Of a stretch of DNA of 64,000 nt, positions 44,675 to 52,996 are shown piece after piece. The position numbers and the translations under genes were made by a program. Origin of the DNA: Vibrio ostreae (GTDB lineage Bacteria > Pseudomonadota > Gammaproteobacteria > Enterobacterales > Vibrionaceae); assembly GCF_019226825.1 (NCBI RefSeq), contig NZ_CP076642.1, positions 868,001 through 932,000 on the forward strand, in the 5' to 3' direction. Under the pieces are notes generated by a model. That model was given only the letters and a program-made list of their open reading frames with translations, searched no databases and was not told the origin of the DNA. Each line of letters starts with the position of its first letter. Position 1 is the first letter of the stretch.

Positions 44675-46012
44675 ATGCAAAACCCCGAAATCTCCACTTC
44701 GCCTTCACTCTCTCGTCAGCTGTTTAAAATGACCTGGCCAATGCTGTTTGGCGTCTTATCCCTGATGAGCTTTCAGTTGATTGACAGTGCCTTCATCGGC
44801 CAGTTGGGCGTTCTGCCTCTGGCGGCACAAGGCTTTACTATGCCGATTCAGATGATCATCATCGGGGTTCAGGTCGGTCTGGGTATCGCGACGACCGCGG
44901 TGATTTCACGCGCTTTGGGTGCAGGTCAGGCTAAGTACGCCCGTCAGCTTGGCGGTTTAGTGGTCGCCATAGGGAGTATTGGCGTGGCCGTGTTCGGTAT
45001 CCTGCTTTACTGGCTACGTGAACCGATTTTAACGCTGCTCAGCGCACCACAAACAATCTTCAGTATTATCGACAGCTACTGGATTTGGTGGGTTATCAGC
45101 GCCTGGACCGGTGCAGTGCTGTATTTCCTCTACAGTCTATGCCGTGCCAACGGTAATACGATGTTGCCGGGCACCATCATGATGCTGACCAGCGTGCTCA
45201 ACCTGGTACTCGACCCGCTGTTTATTTTCGTGTTTGACTTTGGCATTAACGGCGCCGCCATGGCAACCATTGTGGCCTTTGGCATTGGTATCGTGATCGT
45301 GGCGCCGCGTGTGTCCTCGAAACACTGGATGCTGTTTGACTGGAGCGATCTCGATATCGCCCAAAGCATTCGCTCTATCGGTCACATCATGGGGCCGGCG
45401 ATGCTGAGCCAGTTGCTGCCGCCACTCTCTTCGATGCTGGCGACCAAATTACTGGCCGGGTTCGGCACTGCGGCGGTTGCCGCGTGGGCGCTGGGATCGC
45501 GTTATGAATTTTTTGCCATTGTGTCTGTATTGGCGCTCACTATGTCCATTCCGCCGATGGTGGGTCGCTTGCTGGGTTCGAATCAGGTCGGTGATATTCG
45601 TAAACTGGTGGCCATCGCTATTCGTTTTATCCTGATTTTCCAACTGTTTATTGCATTGGTTACCCTGGCTTTGTCCACCCCGCTGGCCAGCCTGATGACC
45701 AGCGAAAGCAGCGTTGAATCAATTCTGAACTGGCATCTGATGATTGTACCGCTCAGCCTTGGCCCGTTAGGTATTTGTATGCTGATGGTGTCCGTCGCAA
45801 ACGCTCTGGGTAAATCGTATGTCGCGCTGACCATTTCCGCTCTGCGCCTGTTCGCTTTCTTCCTGCCATGTTTATGGCTGGGCGCACAACTCGGCGACTT
45901 AAAAGGTCTGTTTATCGGTGCTTTTATCGGTAATATTCTGGCCGGGGCTTCGGCGTGGAGCCTTTACCAGCGCACTTTATACCGGATTGAACATCAGGCA
46001 GCCCGCGCTTAA
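44675..46012 (+). CDS. MATE-family efflux transporter
   Basis: A 445-residue, twelve-helix multidrug/toxin extrusion protein with both MatE domains: LFKMTWPMLFGVLSLMSFQLIDSAFIGQLG opening the first, GNTMLPGTIMMLTSVLNLVLDPLFIFVF at the end of it, and MGPAMLSQLLPPLSSMLATKLLAGFG opening the second. It couples Na+ or H+ entry to drug export. Length and motifs are typical of the NorM/DinF range. Stands alone, convergent with aroG. Confidence 0.92.
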   Translation: MQNPEISTSPSLSRQLFKMTWPMLFGVLSLMSFQLIDSAFIGQLGVLPLAAQGFTMPIQMIIIGVQVGLGIATTAVISRALGAGQAKYARQLGGLVVAIGSIGVAVFGILLYWLREPILTLLSAPQTIFSIIDSYWIWWVISAWTGAVLYFLYSLCRANGNTMLPGTIMMLTSVLNLVLDPLFIFVFDFGINGAAMATIVAFGIGIVIVAPRVSSKHWMLFDWSDLDIAQSIRSIGHIMGPAMLSQLLPPLSSMLATKLLAGFGTAAVAAWALGSRYEFFAIVSVLALTMSIPPMVGRLLGSNQVGDIRKLVAIAIRFILIFQLFIALVTLALSTPLASLMTSESSVESILNWHLMIVPLSLGPLGICMLMVSVANALGKSYVALTISALRLFAFFLPCLWLGAQLGDLKGLFIGAFIGNILAGASAWSLYQRTLYRIEHQAARA

Positions 46013-46059
46013 CCTGGCCGCGATCCAATACACGGTTCTGACTATTAAATCTGACCATT

Positions 46060-46085
46060 AAAAAAGGCGCTCTGATGAGCGCCTT
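46060..46085 (-). terminator. Intrinsic terminator of aroG (minus strand)
   Basis: Perfect 9-bp stem AAGGCGCTC / GAGCGCCTT (46064-46072 with 46077-46085), loop TGAT. Read on the minus strand it is followed by a T-run of six or more, so it ends the aroG transcript 22 bp after the stop. On the plus strand no T-run follows. Confidence 0.83.
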
Positions 46086-46107
46086 AACTGTATTGATTTC
46101 GGCTAGA

Positions 46108-47160
46108 TTAGCGGTTGCGACGAGCTTCAACTGCATTGGCCAGTTGGCGCAGCAGTGTCTCGGTATCTTCCCAGCCGATACACGCGTCAGTTATCGACTG
46201 ACCGTAAACCGGCGCTTCACCATCCACCAGATCCTGACGACCTTCGACCAGGTGAGATTCAACCATCACTCCGAAAATAGCATTTTCGCCGTTTGCAATC
46301 TGACCCGCAACGTCTTCACCCACCACCATCTGGCGCTGGTACTGTTTCGAGCTGTTAGCGTGGCTGAAGTCTATCATCACTTTCTGAGACAGACCTGCAC
46401 CCTCGAGTTTATGTTTCACTTCACTGACGTGTGCTTCACTGTAGTTCGGCTCTTTACCACCACGCAGAATGATGTGACAGTCAGGGTTACCCGCAGTTTC
46501 CACAATCGCAGAATGACCGTACTTAGTCACTGACAGGAAGTTGTGTGATGCACTGGCTGAGCGGATTGCGTCCGCAGCGATCTTGATGTTGCCATCAGTA
46601 CCGTTTTTGAAACCAACCGGGCAAGACAGGCCAGAAGCCAACTCACGGTGAACCTGAGATTCAGTGGTACGCGCACCAATCGCACCCCAGCTGATCAGAT
46701 CGGCCACATATTGCGGGGTGATCATATCCAGGAATTCGCTTGCCGTCGGCATACCCATATCAGTCAGATCAAGCAGCAGTTTACGCCCAATACGTAAACC
46801 ATCGTTGATCTCGTAGGTATCGTTCAGGTACGGGTCGTTGATAAGGCCTTTCCAACCAACAGTGGTACGCGGTTTTTCGAAGTAAACACGCATCACCACT
46901 TCCAGTTGACCGCTTAACTCCTCACGCAGTGCTTTCAGGCGTTTGCCGTATTCCAGCGCTGCCTGTGGATCGTGAATCGAACATGGACCGACAATCACCA
47001 GCAGGCGATCGTCTTTATCCTGCATGATGTTATGAATCGCGCTTCGAGCCTGAAAAGTGGTAGAAGAAGCAACTTCAGTCGCCGGAAACTTCTCCAGAAC
47101 AGCAACTGGCGGTAATAACTCTTTAATTTGTTTAATATTTACATCATCGGTTTGGTACAT
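46108..47160 (-). CDS. aroG: 3-deoxy-7-phosphoheptulonate synthase, AroG-type
   Basis: A 350-residue class I DAHP synthase that condenses PEP with erythrose 4-phosphate to start aromatic amino acid synthesis. The sequence follows E. coli AroG closely: QTDDVNIKQIKELLPPVAVLEKFPAT, VIVGPCSIHDP, RVYFEKPRTTVGWKGLINDP, GAIGARTTESQVHRELASGLSCPVGFKNGTDG, IDFSHANSSK and VESHLVEGRQ. The N-terminal Asp pair (QTDDV) is in place, as in the Phe-sensitive isoenzyme. Monocistronic, with a terminator and a TGTAAA / TTTACA dyad overlapping a possible -35 upstream. It draws on the same PEP pool that ppsA would supply. Confidence 0.95.
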   Translation of the reverse strand: MYQTDDVNIKQIKELLPPVAVLEKFPATEVASSTTFQARSAIHNIMQDKDDRLLVIVGPCSIHDPQAALEYGKRLKALREELSGQLEVVMRVYFEKPRTTVGWKGLINDPYLNDTYEINDGLRIGRKLLLDLTDMGMPTASEFLDMITPQYVADLISWGAIGARTTESQVHRELASGLSCPVGFKNGTDGNIKIAADAIRSASASHNFLSVTKYGHSAIVETAGNPDCHIILRGGKEPNYSEAHVSEVKHKLEGAGLSQKVMIDFSHANSSKQYQRQMVVGEDVAGQIANGENAIFGVMVESHLVEGRQDLVDGEAPVYGQSITDACIGWEDTETLLRQLANAVEARRNR

Positions 47161-47301
47161 TGCTTACTTCTTCCTGTTACGTCTTGCTGCTGACTATTCG
47201 AACGGAAATAGTCTCTCCCAGAGCAGGGTCGACTTGCTACCCTCGTAACTTATCCACTTCGACCATCAAGAGCAAGCATTATTTCCAACCAAAAGCAATA
47301 T

Positions 47302-47325
47302 ATGTAAATTATTTACACTTTACAT
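47302..47325 (-). promoter_or_regulatory. Overlapping dyads upstream of aroG
   Basis: TGTAAATTATTTACA (47303-47317) is a perfect 15-bp palindrome. An outer pair ATGTAAA / TTTACAT (47302-47308 with 47319-47325) overlaps it. On the minus strand the site covers a possible -35 TTTACA, about 140 bp before aroG. The half-sites are those of a TyrR box, but the spacers (3 and 10) are not the standard 6. Confidence 0.45.
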
Positions 47326-47338
47326 TGGGTGTAATTAT

Positions 47339-47983
47339 TTATTTACAGCCATAGCAGCTGAGGAAAAACCGACTTGTTTCTAATGCAAGCTTTTGTTTTT
47401 CATCAATATTAAGTACTGGTTTCAGCCCCATCAGTTGCGGCCAGAAACAACCACCTTTAATCAGGCTGTGCAACTGCACATTGGCAAACTCAACGTCAGC
47501 AATATTGAGTTGCCCTTTGTCCGCCTGATGTTTCAGCCAGCGCGCCAGCTGAGTTTCCTTACTGGCCATTTGCTCTGAATGCTGAGCCAGTTCCTGTGGT
47601 CGATACAGATAGTGCCCCAGCACCACACGTGCCAGGTCAAGGTATTCACCCGAACTCAGAATGTCAATTTCACTTAGCAGCAACTGCTCTAGTTGTTGCT
47701 GCAACGGCAGTGACGCAAGTTGGTCTGAATCAATAAGATTAGCCGTTGCCTGCCACAGATTGGCCAGTAAGGTCATCACCAGCGCCTCTTTTGAAGCAAA
47801 GTGATTGTAGACGGTACGCTTAGACACCTGCGCCATCGCGGCGATTTTGTCCATACTGGTGTTCTGCGCACCAAATTCGCGAAAAGCGTCCATTGCGGCT
47901 TGAAGTATCGCTTCGCGCTTCAATTCACTACGGGTCTTTTTCATTTCGACTACCTGGTTCATTTCAATTACCTGGGTGTTCAT
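47339..47983 (-). CDS. TetR-family regulator
   Basis: A 214-residue TetR protein. The helix-turn-helix is TSMDKIAAMAQVSKRTVYNHFASKEALV (residues about 42-70); the C-terminal helices form the ligand domain (WLKHQADKGQLNIADVEFANVQLHSLIKGGCFWPQLMG, which is TetR_C-like). It is divergent from an MBL-fold hydrolase across 253 bp packed with TAGTKTAC half-sites, so strong autoregulation and control of the hydrolase are inferred. Start: ATG 47983 with GAGAAAA upstream; in-frame ATGs at codons 8 and 14 are less likely. Confidence 0.9.
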   Translation of the reverse strand: MNTQVIEMNQVVEMKKTRSELKREAILQAAMDAFREFGAQNTSMDKIAAMAQVSKRTVYNHFASKEALVMTLLANLWQATANLIDSDQLASLPLQQQLEQLLLSEIDILSSGEYLDLARVVLGHYLYRPQELAQHSEQMASKETQLARWLKHQADKGQLNIADVEFANVQLHSLIKGGCFWPQLMGLKPVLNIDEKQKLALETSRFFLSCYGCK

Positions 47984-48000
47984 GTTCGTTTTCTCAATAA

Positions 48001-48141
48001 TACACTAACCGAGTGAGTTACACTATGTAGTGTACTTTACTAAACTTCTCGGTGTACTTTATTAAACTGCATGGTTTACTTTATTACACTAGATAGTTTA
48101 CTTTTTGGATTGAGATATGTAAACTACACCGACTAGTTTAC
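48001..48141. promoter_or_regulatory. Array of TAGTKTAC half-sites between tetR-like and MBL-fold genes
   Basis: A near-palindrome TACACTATGTAGTGTA lies at 48019-48034. A 22-bp tandem repeat follows (units starting TGTACTTTACTAAACT, TGTACTTTATTAAACT, TTTACTTTATTACACT at 48031, 48053, 48075, and a partial fourth at 48097). A separate dyad GTAAACTA / TAGTTTAC (48119-48126 with 48134-48141) has a 7-bp spacer, and TACACTAA lies at 48001. Half-sites recur exactly every 22 bp, two helical turns, so repressor dimers could stack on one DNA face. Confidence 0.65.
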
Positions 48142-48236
48142 TTAGAATCTTATTGCAATCGTCACAAACGTTTCATTTTTTTGGTGAACACTATGCCTGA
48201 ACCATTTGTGTGATTGCGACAACAAAAAGGACGCCT

Positions 48237-49298
48237 ATGAATATCGAATCTACATACGAAACTTCCCAAGAGCTCCCGATGCGCAACGGCAAATTTGCCA
48301 ACAGCGAAGTCGTCAATAAAAACACACTGCGTGATTTTCTCTCGATCTCTTGGGCCTATCTGACCTCTGAGCGTGAGGAGAACACACCAAAAAAGCCAAT
48401 GCCTGTTCAGGAGATCACTGCTGAACAGCTGAATGAAGAAAGCCAAGATGTGGTTTACCGTCTCGGCCATTCCACCGTTTTACTGAGACTGGACAACCAG
48501 TGGATCCTGACCGATCCCGTGTTCAGTGACCGGGCATCACCGGTGCAGTGGATGGGCCCTAAGCGTTTTCACCAGCCACCGATTGCCTTAGAAAATTTGC
48601 CGTACATCGATGTGGTGCTGATCAGTCATGACCACTATGATCATCTCGACAAAGCTGCGGTCAAAGTCCTGGCTGATAAAGTCGGCTGTTTTCTGGTTCC
48701 GCTTGAACTGGGTAAACTGCTGATCAAATGGGGCTTACCGGCCGACAAAATTCACGAGTTTTCCTGGTGGCAAAGCGCTCAGCTAGGCTCAATTGAATTT
48801 GCCTTTACCCCGACCCAGCATTTCTCTGGTCGCGGAATCAATGATCGAAACAACACTTTATGGGGCAGTTGGGTCATGAAAGGCACACAGAAGTCGGTAT
48901 TTTTCAGCGGTGATTCCGGCTATTTCAGCGGCTTTAAACAGATCGGCGAACGTTTTGGCCCGTTTGATTTAACCCTGGTTGAAACCGGGGCGTACAGCTC
49001 GCTGTGGTCGGAAGTTCACATGTTCCCCAACCAAAGCCTGCAAGCGCATATCGATTTACGCGGTAAAGTGATGTTGCCGATTCATAACAGCACATTTGAT
49101 TTGTCCCTGCACCGCTGGTACGAACCGCTGGAACAAGTCGCCGCACTGGCGCACAACCTGAATGTTCAGGTCACGACTCCCATGATAGGCGAGCGCATGG
49201 TGCTGTCCCAGCCTAAACCACTGGAAAAATGGTGGCGCAGCAGCGTAACCACACCTGTCGCCGATGTCGCGCCACAACAGGTGTATGACGCGACCTAA
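48237..49298 (+). CDS. MBL-fold metallo-hydrolase (NAPE-PLD/UlaG-like)
   Basis: A 353-residue metallo-beta-lactamase-fold protein. The metal motif HDHYDHLD supplies His131, His133, Asp135 and His136; GHSTVLLRLDNQWILTDPVFSDRASP precedes it and FSGDSGYFSGFKQIG supplies the bridging Asp. The pattern VYRLGHSTVLL is typical of the NAPE-hydrolysing phospholipase D / UlaG-like group, so a phospholipid or lactone substrate is possible but unproven. No signal peptide. ATG 48237 is preceded by AAGGACG. The heavily repeated operator region upstream suggests tight repression by the divergent TetR protein. Confidence 0.87.
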   Translation: MNIESTYETSQELPMRNGKFANSEVVNKNTLRDFLSISWAYLTSEREENTPKKPMPVQEITAEQLNEESQDVVYRLGHSTVLLRLDNQWILTDPVFSDRASPVQWMGPKRFHQPPIALENLPYIDVVLISHDHYDHLDKAAVKVLADKVGCFLVPLELGKLLIKWGLPADKIHEFSWWQSAQLGSIEFAFTPTQHFSGRGINDRNNTLWGSWVMKGTQKSVFFSGDSGYFSGFKQIGERFGPFDLTLVETGAYSSLWSEVHMFPNQSLQAHIDLRGKVMLPIHNSTFDLSLHRWYEPLEQVAALAHNLNVQVTTPMIGERMVLSQPKPLEKWWRSSVTTPVADVAPQQVYDAT

Positions 49299-49345
49299 TC
49301 CCCATAAATGACAATACCCACGACGGTCCTAGTACATACGATGGA

Positions 49346-50419
49346 TTAGCGCGACACCCGGGTCAGCACAGTCCGGCAGGGTGACGATGCCCAGAGCCGA
49401 TAATTGCACTTTACCACCGCCAGCAGCAAAAATGCCGCGCACAGGTTATGTAACACTGCCGCCCAAAGCGGCAAGCTCATCACGACATTGGCCATGCCGA
49501 GCAGCACTTGCAGCATCAGGACGCCCAGCACATGACCGGCCAGTTTATTTTCCTCTGCTGCCCGCAGTGTCATCACCAGTATACCAACGACCAGGATAGT
49601 CAGTATGGCACCAAATCGGTGAGCAACATGAATGGTCAGCCGCGGTCCATAATCCAGCACACCAAATTCATAGCTGTCATGACCATAGTGAATCGGAGTA
49701 AAGGCCGTTTTGAAATCGAGATGCTGAGTCCAGTTACCTTCGCATATCGGTAAACTGCTGCACATCAACGCGGCATAATTGGAAGACGTCCATCCTCCTA
49801 ACATGATCTGCCCCACTACCACCACAAGTGCAGCACCAGCCAGGGCACGCAACGTACCACTCTGCGCTCGCATTGGCTGAGAATTCAAACCCGGTGATAA
49901 TTGCCAGTAAAGCAGAAACAAGGCACACAACAGGCTCAACCCTCCCAACAGATGCCCCATGACCACCAGAGGCAGCAGCTTGAGTGTCACCGTCCACATG
50001 CCGAGCACCGCCTGAAAAATAACGATGCCAGTAATCAGAATCGGTAGCCCGACCGCTACCGGTCGATAACGGATACACAGGGTTGTAATGGCAAACACCA
50101 CCAGGCCCAGCGTTGCTGCGAAGTACCGGTGAATCATTTCGGCCCAGGCTTTAGCTGGCTCCACCTCCAGATGCGGATAGAGAAACTCAGCCTTCTTCAG
50201 GGCCTGATCTGACAGGGGAACCGTAAAATGGCCATAGCATCCGGGCCAGTCCGGACAACCGAGTCCGGCATCGGATAAACGGGTATAGGCTCCGAGAATG
50301 ATCACCATCAACGTCAGTAGCAGGCTGAAACGCACCAGAGAGAGCAAAATAGTTGAACGGGCGGTCTGCCTATGAGAGATGGCAAATAACCTGTGTTTGT
50401 CTGTTGGATGAGTCAGCAT
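49346..50419 (-). CDS. ctaA: Heme A synthase CtaA (COX15)
   Basis: A 357-residue, eight-helix membrane enzyme that oxidises heme O to heme A for aa3-type oxidases. Heme-ligand histidines are visible in EMIHRYFAATLG, GHLLGGLSLL, HVAHRFGAILT and LHNLCAAFLL, and the N-terminal LSDAGLGCPDWPGCYG is the family signature. Last gene of the oxidase operon, 18 bp after its neighbour. The partner enzyme CtaB (heme O synthase) is not in this cluster and must be elsewhere. Confidence 0.94.
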   Translation of the reverse strand: MLTHPTDKHRLFAISHRQTARSTILLSLVRFSLLLTLMVIILGAYTRLSDAGLGCPDWPGCYGHFTVPLSDQALKKAEFLYPHLEVEPAKAWAEMIHRYFAATLGLVVFAITTLCIRYRPVAVGLPILITGIVIFQAVLGMWTVTLKLLPLVVMGHLLGGLSLLCALFLLYWQLSPGLNSQPMRAQSGTLRALAGAALVVVVGQIMLGGWTSSNYAALMCSSLPICEGNWTQHLDFKTAFTPIHYGHDSYEFGVLDYGPRLTIHVAHRFGAILTILVVGILVMTLRAAEENKLAGHVLGVLMLQVLLGMANVVMSLPLWAAVLHNLCAAFLLLAVVKCNYRLWASSPCRTVLTRVSR

Positions 50420-50437
50420 AACCTTCCCCTGTCCTGG

Positions 50438-50977
50438 TTAACCCACGCGGGATAACTTAAGTAGCTTGCGCATATCAGCCAGCACACTGCGACTGAGCGC
50501 TACCTGCTGCTCCGCCGATGCGGTATAGCCCATAACTAACTGACCAAGCGGATCAATGATCACCAGTTGCACAGCGCCGACCGTTTGTATAAAGCGTTGA
50601 TTAACCGTTATGCGGGGCAGAGTCAGGTCACGAATAGCGTTCAAATCACTGCCTGCACTGAGCAAAAGTACCGGGCTAACCCGGCCCTGCTCTTTACCTA
50701 ATGCGGTATGGCTTTGGGTCAGCAGATGAAGTTGCTGGCGGCAAGCATCATCACATTGATCGGGAACCAGATAAGCCATCTGCCAGCGACTGTGCTGCAG
50801 GGGATTGTCTATCCCAAGCTGGCTCAGCGTGACACGCGGTTCAATTAAAGTGCCTTTATTGGTGATACCGCTCTGATACCAGTGGTTGGAGAGCACCGCT
50901 TTCGCAACCAACGCCGGCAGCGCGAAAAACAGCACGATGGCGATAAGAATTACTCGGCCTTTGGTTTTTGCTTGCAT
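50438..50977 (-). CDS. Membrane-anchored protein of the cytochrome oxidase cluster
   Basis: A 179-residue protein with one N-terminal membrane helix (GRVILIAIVLFFALPALVAKAVL) and a periplasmic domain with a Cys pair (DQCDDACRQQLHLL), then VQLVIIDPLGQLVMGY. The Cys-x3-Cys and overall plan recall the thioredoxin-like Sco/redoxin fold, which would fit copper delivery to the oxidase, but the match is weak. Such proteins commonly sit between SURF1 and ctaA. ATG 50977 has GGAGG 5-6 bp upstream. The longer frame to 51106 would overlap SURF1. Confidence 0.78.
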   Translation of the reverse strand: MQAKTKGRVILIAIVLFFALPALVAKAVLSNHWYQSGITNKGTLIEPRVTLSQLGIDNPLQHSRWQMAYLVPDQCDDACRQQLHLLTQSHTALGKEQGRVSPVLLLSAGSDLNAIRDLTLPRITVNQRFIQTVGAVQLVIIDPLGQLVMGYTASAEQQVALSRSVLADMRKLLKLSRVG

Positions 50978-51041
50978 ATATGCCTCCTTACTTCGCTTGG
51001 CTTCGTGTGGCTTAGCTGTTTCAAATCCGGCCCGCACCGGC

Positions 51042-51845
51042 TCACTGCGAGTTTGGCTGTTTGGTTTGATGCTTCGCGTCCGGACTTTGTTTTGTCTTGT
51101 CCGCACTGGACAAACGCATATCGCGGGCTCGCCGCCGATACTTTTTCAACAGGATCAGCGAAATCATTGCCAGTACGGCCGCCATAGTGAACCACTGCAG
51201 TGCGTAGCCAAAATGCTTGTGCGAACTCATCGCCAGAGGCTGCCAGGGCTGAGCATAGGGCCAGGCAGACTGCTGAGGTTGCAGCACCGCTGCAACCACC
51301 GGCTCTCCAAGCCAGCGCGACAATTCGGTCAGATTGAGATTCTGAATCCGGTGCGGAGTGTCAGCCTCAATGAGTAGCTTCGAACTAAGCGGATTGGCTG
51401 AACGGGTGTACAGCCGGCCGGTTAAACTCTGCACTTGATGCAGCCATTCGACTTGCGGCAGCATACTGCGCTGCAATCCGGCGGCGACAAAACCAAGTTC
51501 GACCAGCAACCAATCACCATCTACCGTGCGTCCCAACTGATAGGCCAGATATCCCACCTGTCCGTCCATTGTCTGGTTATCAAGTAAAAAGGTCCGGGTT
51601 GTATCAGGTTCGAAAATGACTTTTACCCTCACGCCGGTTATCTGCTCCGGGGCATACGTTGCCAACGCCTGCTTAAGACTCACTGGGGCCATCTGCTGAT
51701 AGTCGGCCAGGCGCGATTCCAACAGCTGCTTTTCCTCGCCACGAGCCCATTGCCATAGTCCCAATTTGACCAACAAGATAAATACAGCCACAGTTAATGC
51801 TATCCCCAACCACAATTTTCCCCACCCGCGCAAAGGAGGCACCAT
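51042..51845 (-). CDS. SURF1-family cytochrome oxidase assembly protein
   Basis: About 267 residues: a first membrane helix (LWLGIALTVAVFILLVKLGLWQWARGEEK), a periplasmic domain with FLLDNQTMDGQVGYLAYQLGRTVDGDWLLVELGFV, and a second helix near the C-terminus (HFGYALQWFTMAAVLAMISLILL). SURF1 (Shy1) supports heme a insertion into subunit I. The start is uncertain: ATG 51845 gives the usual short N-terminus but would share its CATG with the start of the opposite-strand DUF2909 gene; longer frames begin at 51869 or 51896. None has a clear ribosome site. The C-terminal tail is unusually basic and Gln/Lys-rich. Confidence 0.87.
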   Translation of the reverse strand: MVPPLRGWGKLWLGIALTVAVFILLVKLGLWQWARGEEKQLLESRLADYQQMAPVSLKQALATYAPEQITGVRVKVIFEPDTTRTFLLDNQTMDGQVGYLAYQLGRTVDGDWLLVELGFVAAGLQRSMLPQVEWLHQVQSLTGRLYTRSANPLSSKLLIEADTPHRIQNLNLTELSRWLGEPVVAAVLQPQQSAWPYAQPWQPLAMSSHKHFGYALQWFTMAAVLAMISLILLKKYRRRARDMRLSSADKTKQSPDAKHQTKQPNSQ

Positions 51846-52071
51846 GCTGCCACTGGCTGTGAAAATCATTTTGGTCTTACTCTTGCTGTTCATCATCGTT
51901 AATCTCGCACGAGCCTTGATCCAGATGGTCAGAGAACCGGATGAGGGAGAGAACCAACGTCCGATGAGTCACTATCTCGGGCGGCGCCTGCTCCTGTCCG
52001 CCTGCGTGGTATTGCTGCTGGTCCTCGCTTTGTTAAGTGGCTGGTTGCATCCTAATGCCAGCCCTTACTAA
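51844..52071 (+). CDS. DUF2909 family twin-transmembrane protein
   Basis: A 75-residue protein with two membrane helices (VKIILVLLLLFIIVNLARALIQMV and LLLSACVVLLLVLALLSGWL) joined by a short loop with MSHYLGRRLL, the usual mark of this small family. Its strong AAAGGAGG ribosome site lies 4 bp before ATG 51844. It is on the plus strand inside the minus-strand oxidase operon, between coxC and SURF1, so the operon transcript is antisense to it. I recall similar placement beside oxidase genes in other gamma-proteobacteria. Function unknown; an oxidase role is likely by context. Confidence 0.85.
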   Translation: MLPLAVKIILVLLLLFIIVNLARALIQMVREPDEGENQRPMSHYLGRRLLLSACVVLLLVLALLSGWLHPNASPY

Positions 52072-52111
52072 CGCCCTCCGCGCCTGGTCCTCTTTTTCTG
52101 CGGCCGCCGCT

Positions 52112-52996
52112 TTAAAGCACGTAAACAAATACAAACAGACACAGCCACACCACATCCACGAAGTGCCAGTACCAGCTCCCGGCCTGAAAGGCAAAATGGT
52201 CTCCGGGCGTAAAATGATCCTTGGCAATACGACCCAGCAAAACGATGAGAAACAGCGTGCCCAGACAAACGTGCATGCCGTGAAAACCGGTCAGTAAAAA
52301 GAAAGTGTTACCGTACACACCGGATTGCAGGGTGAGCCCCATCTCATGGTAAGCATGGGCATACTCAACACCCTGGAAGTAGAGGAAAAACCCGGCCAGC
52401 ACTATGGTAATTTCCAGCCATACAATTAAGGCCATACGCCGGTTACGCTCCAGACTGAGATGGGCCATATGTAACGTCACCGATGACGCCAGCAGAATAA
52501 TGGTGTTTTTCAGCGGAATACCTTGCCATGGCATTGCCTGAGTGGTTGTGCCATCTGGTGTGCTCAGTAGTGGCCAGATGGCCTCAAAACCAGGCCACAA
52601 GACTTCATGGGTCATCGCATTGTTACTGGCTCCGCCCAACCAGGGTACCGCTATCATACGGGCGTAGAAAAGCGCACCAAAAAATGCACCAAAGAACATC
52701 ACTTCCGAAAAAATGAACCAACTCATCCCCTGACGAAAGGAGCGCGCTATCTGCGCCGAGTAAAGCCCAGACATCGACTCCATAATCACACTACGAAACC
52801 AGCCAGCCAGCATAAACAGCAACACAAAAAAGCCGCCAAACAGAATAATTTTGCCGACCACGCCACCGGCGCTGTCACTACCGGCATGCTGCACCGTGAT
52901 ACCCGCTCCAAGCGCCAGCAAAAACAGGGCGACGGCCCCCACAATCGGCCAGTGACTCTGGGCCGGAACATAATAAGCAGAGCTTTTATTACTCAT
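52112..52996 (-). CDS. coxC: Cytochrome c oxidase subunit III
   Basis: A 294-residue subunit with seven helices. Family motifs include WFRSVIMESMSGLYS, SWFIFSEVMFFGAFFGALFYAR, HMAHLSLERNRR and the C-terminal FHGMHVCLGTLFLIVLL followed by GSWYWHFVDVVWLCLF. It has no metal centres and stabilises subunit I and oxygen or proton access. Its ATG overlaps the ctaG stop by 8 bp, indicating coupling. Confidence 0.95.
   Translation of the reverse strand: MSNKSSAYYVPAQSHWPIVGAVALFLLALGAGITVQHAGSDSAGGVVGKIILFGGFFVLLFMLAGWFRSVIMESMSGLYSAQIARSFRQGMSWFIFSEVMFFGAFFGALFYARMIAVPWLGGASNNAMTHEVLWPGFEAIWPLLSTPDGTTTQAMPWQGIPLKNTIILLASSVTLHMAHLSLERNRRMALIVWLEITIVLAGFFLYFQGVEYAHAYHEMGLTLQSGVYGNTFFLLTGFHGMHVCLGTLFLIVLLGRIAKDHFTPGDHFAFQAGSWYWHFVDVVWLCLFVFVYVL

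Noticed and set aside
48001..48141. CRISPR-like appearance of regularly spaced repeats
   Set aside because: The 22-bp units are adjacent with no unique spacers, the half-sites form dyads, no cas gene is nearby, and the site lies between a TetR gene and its likely target.
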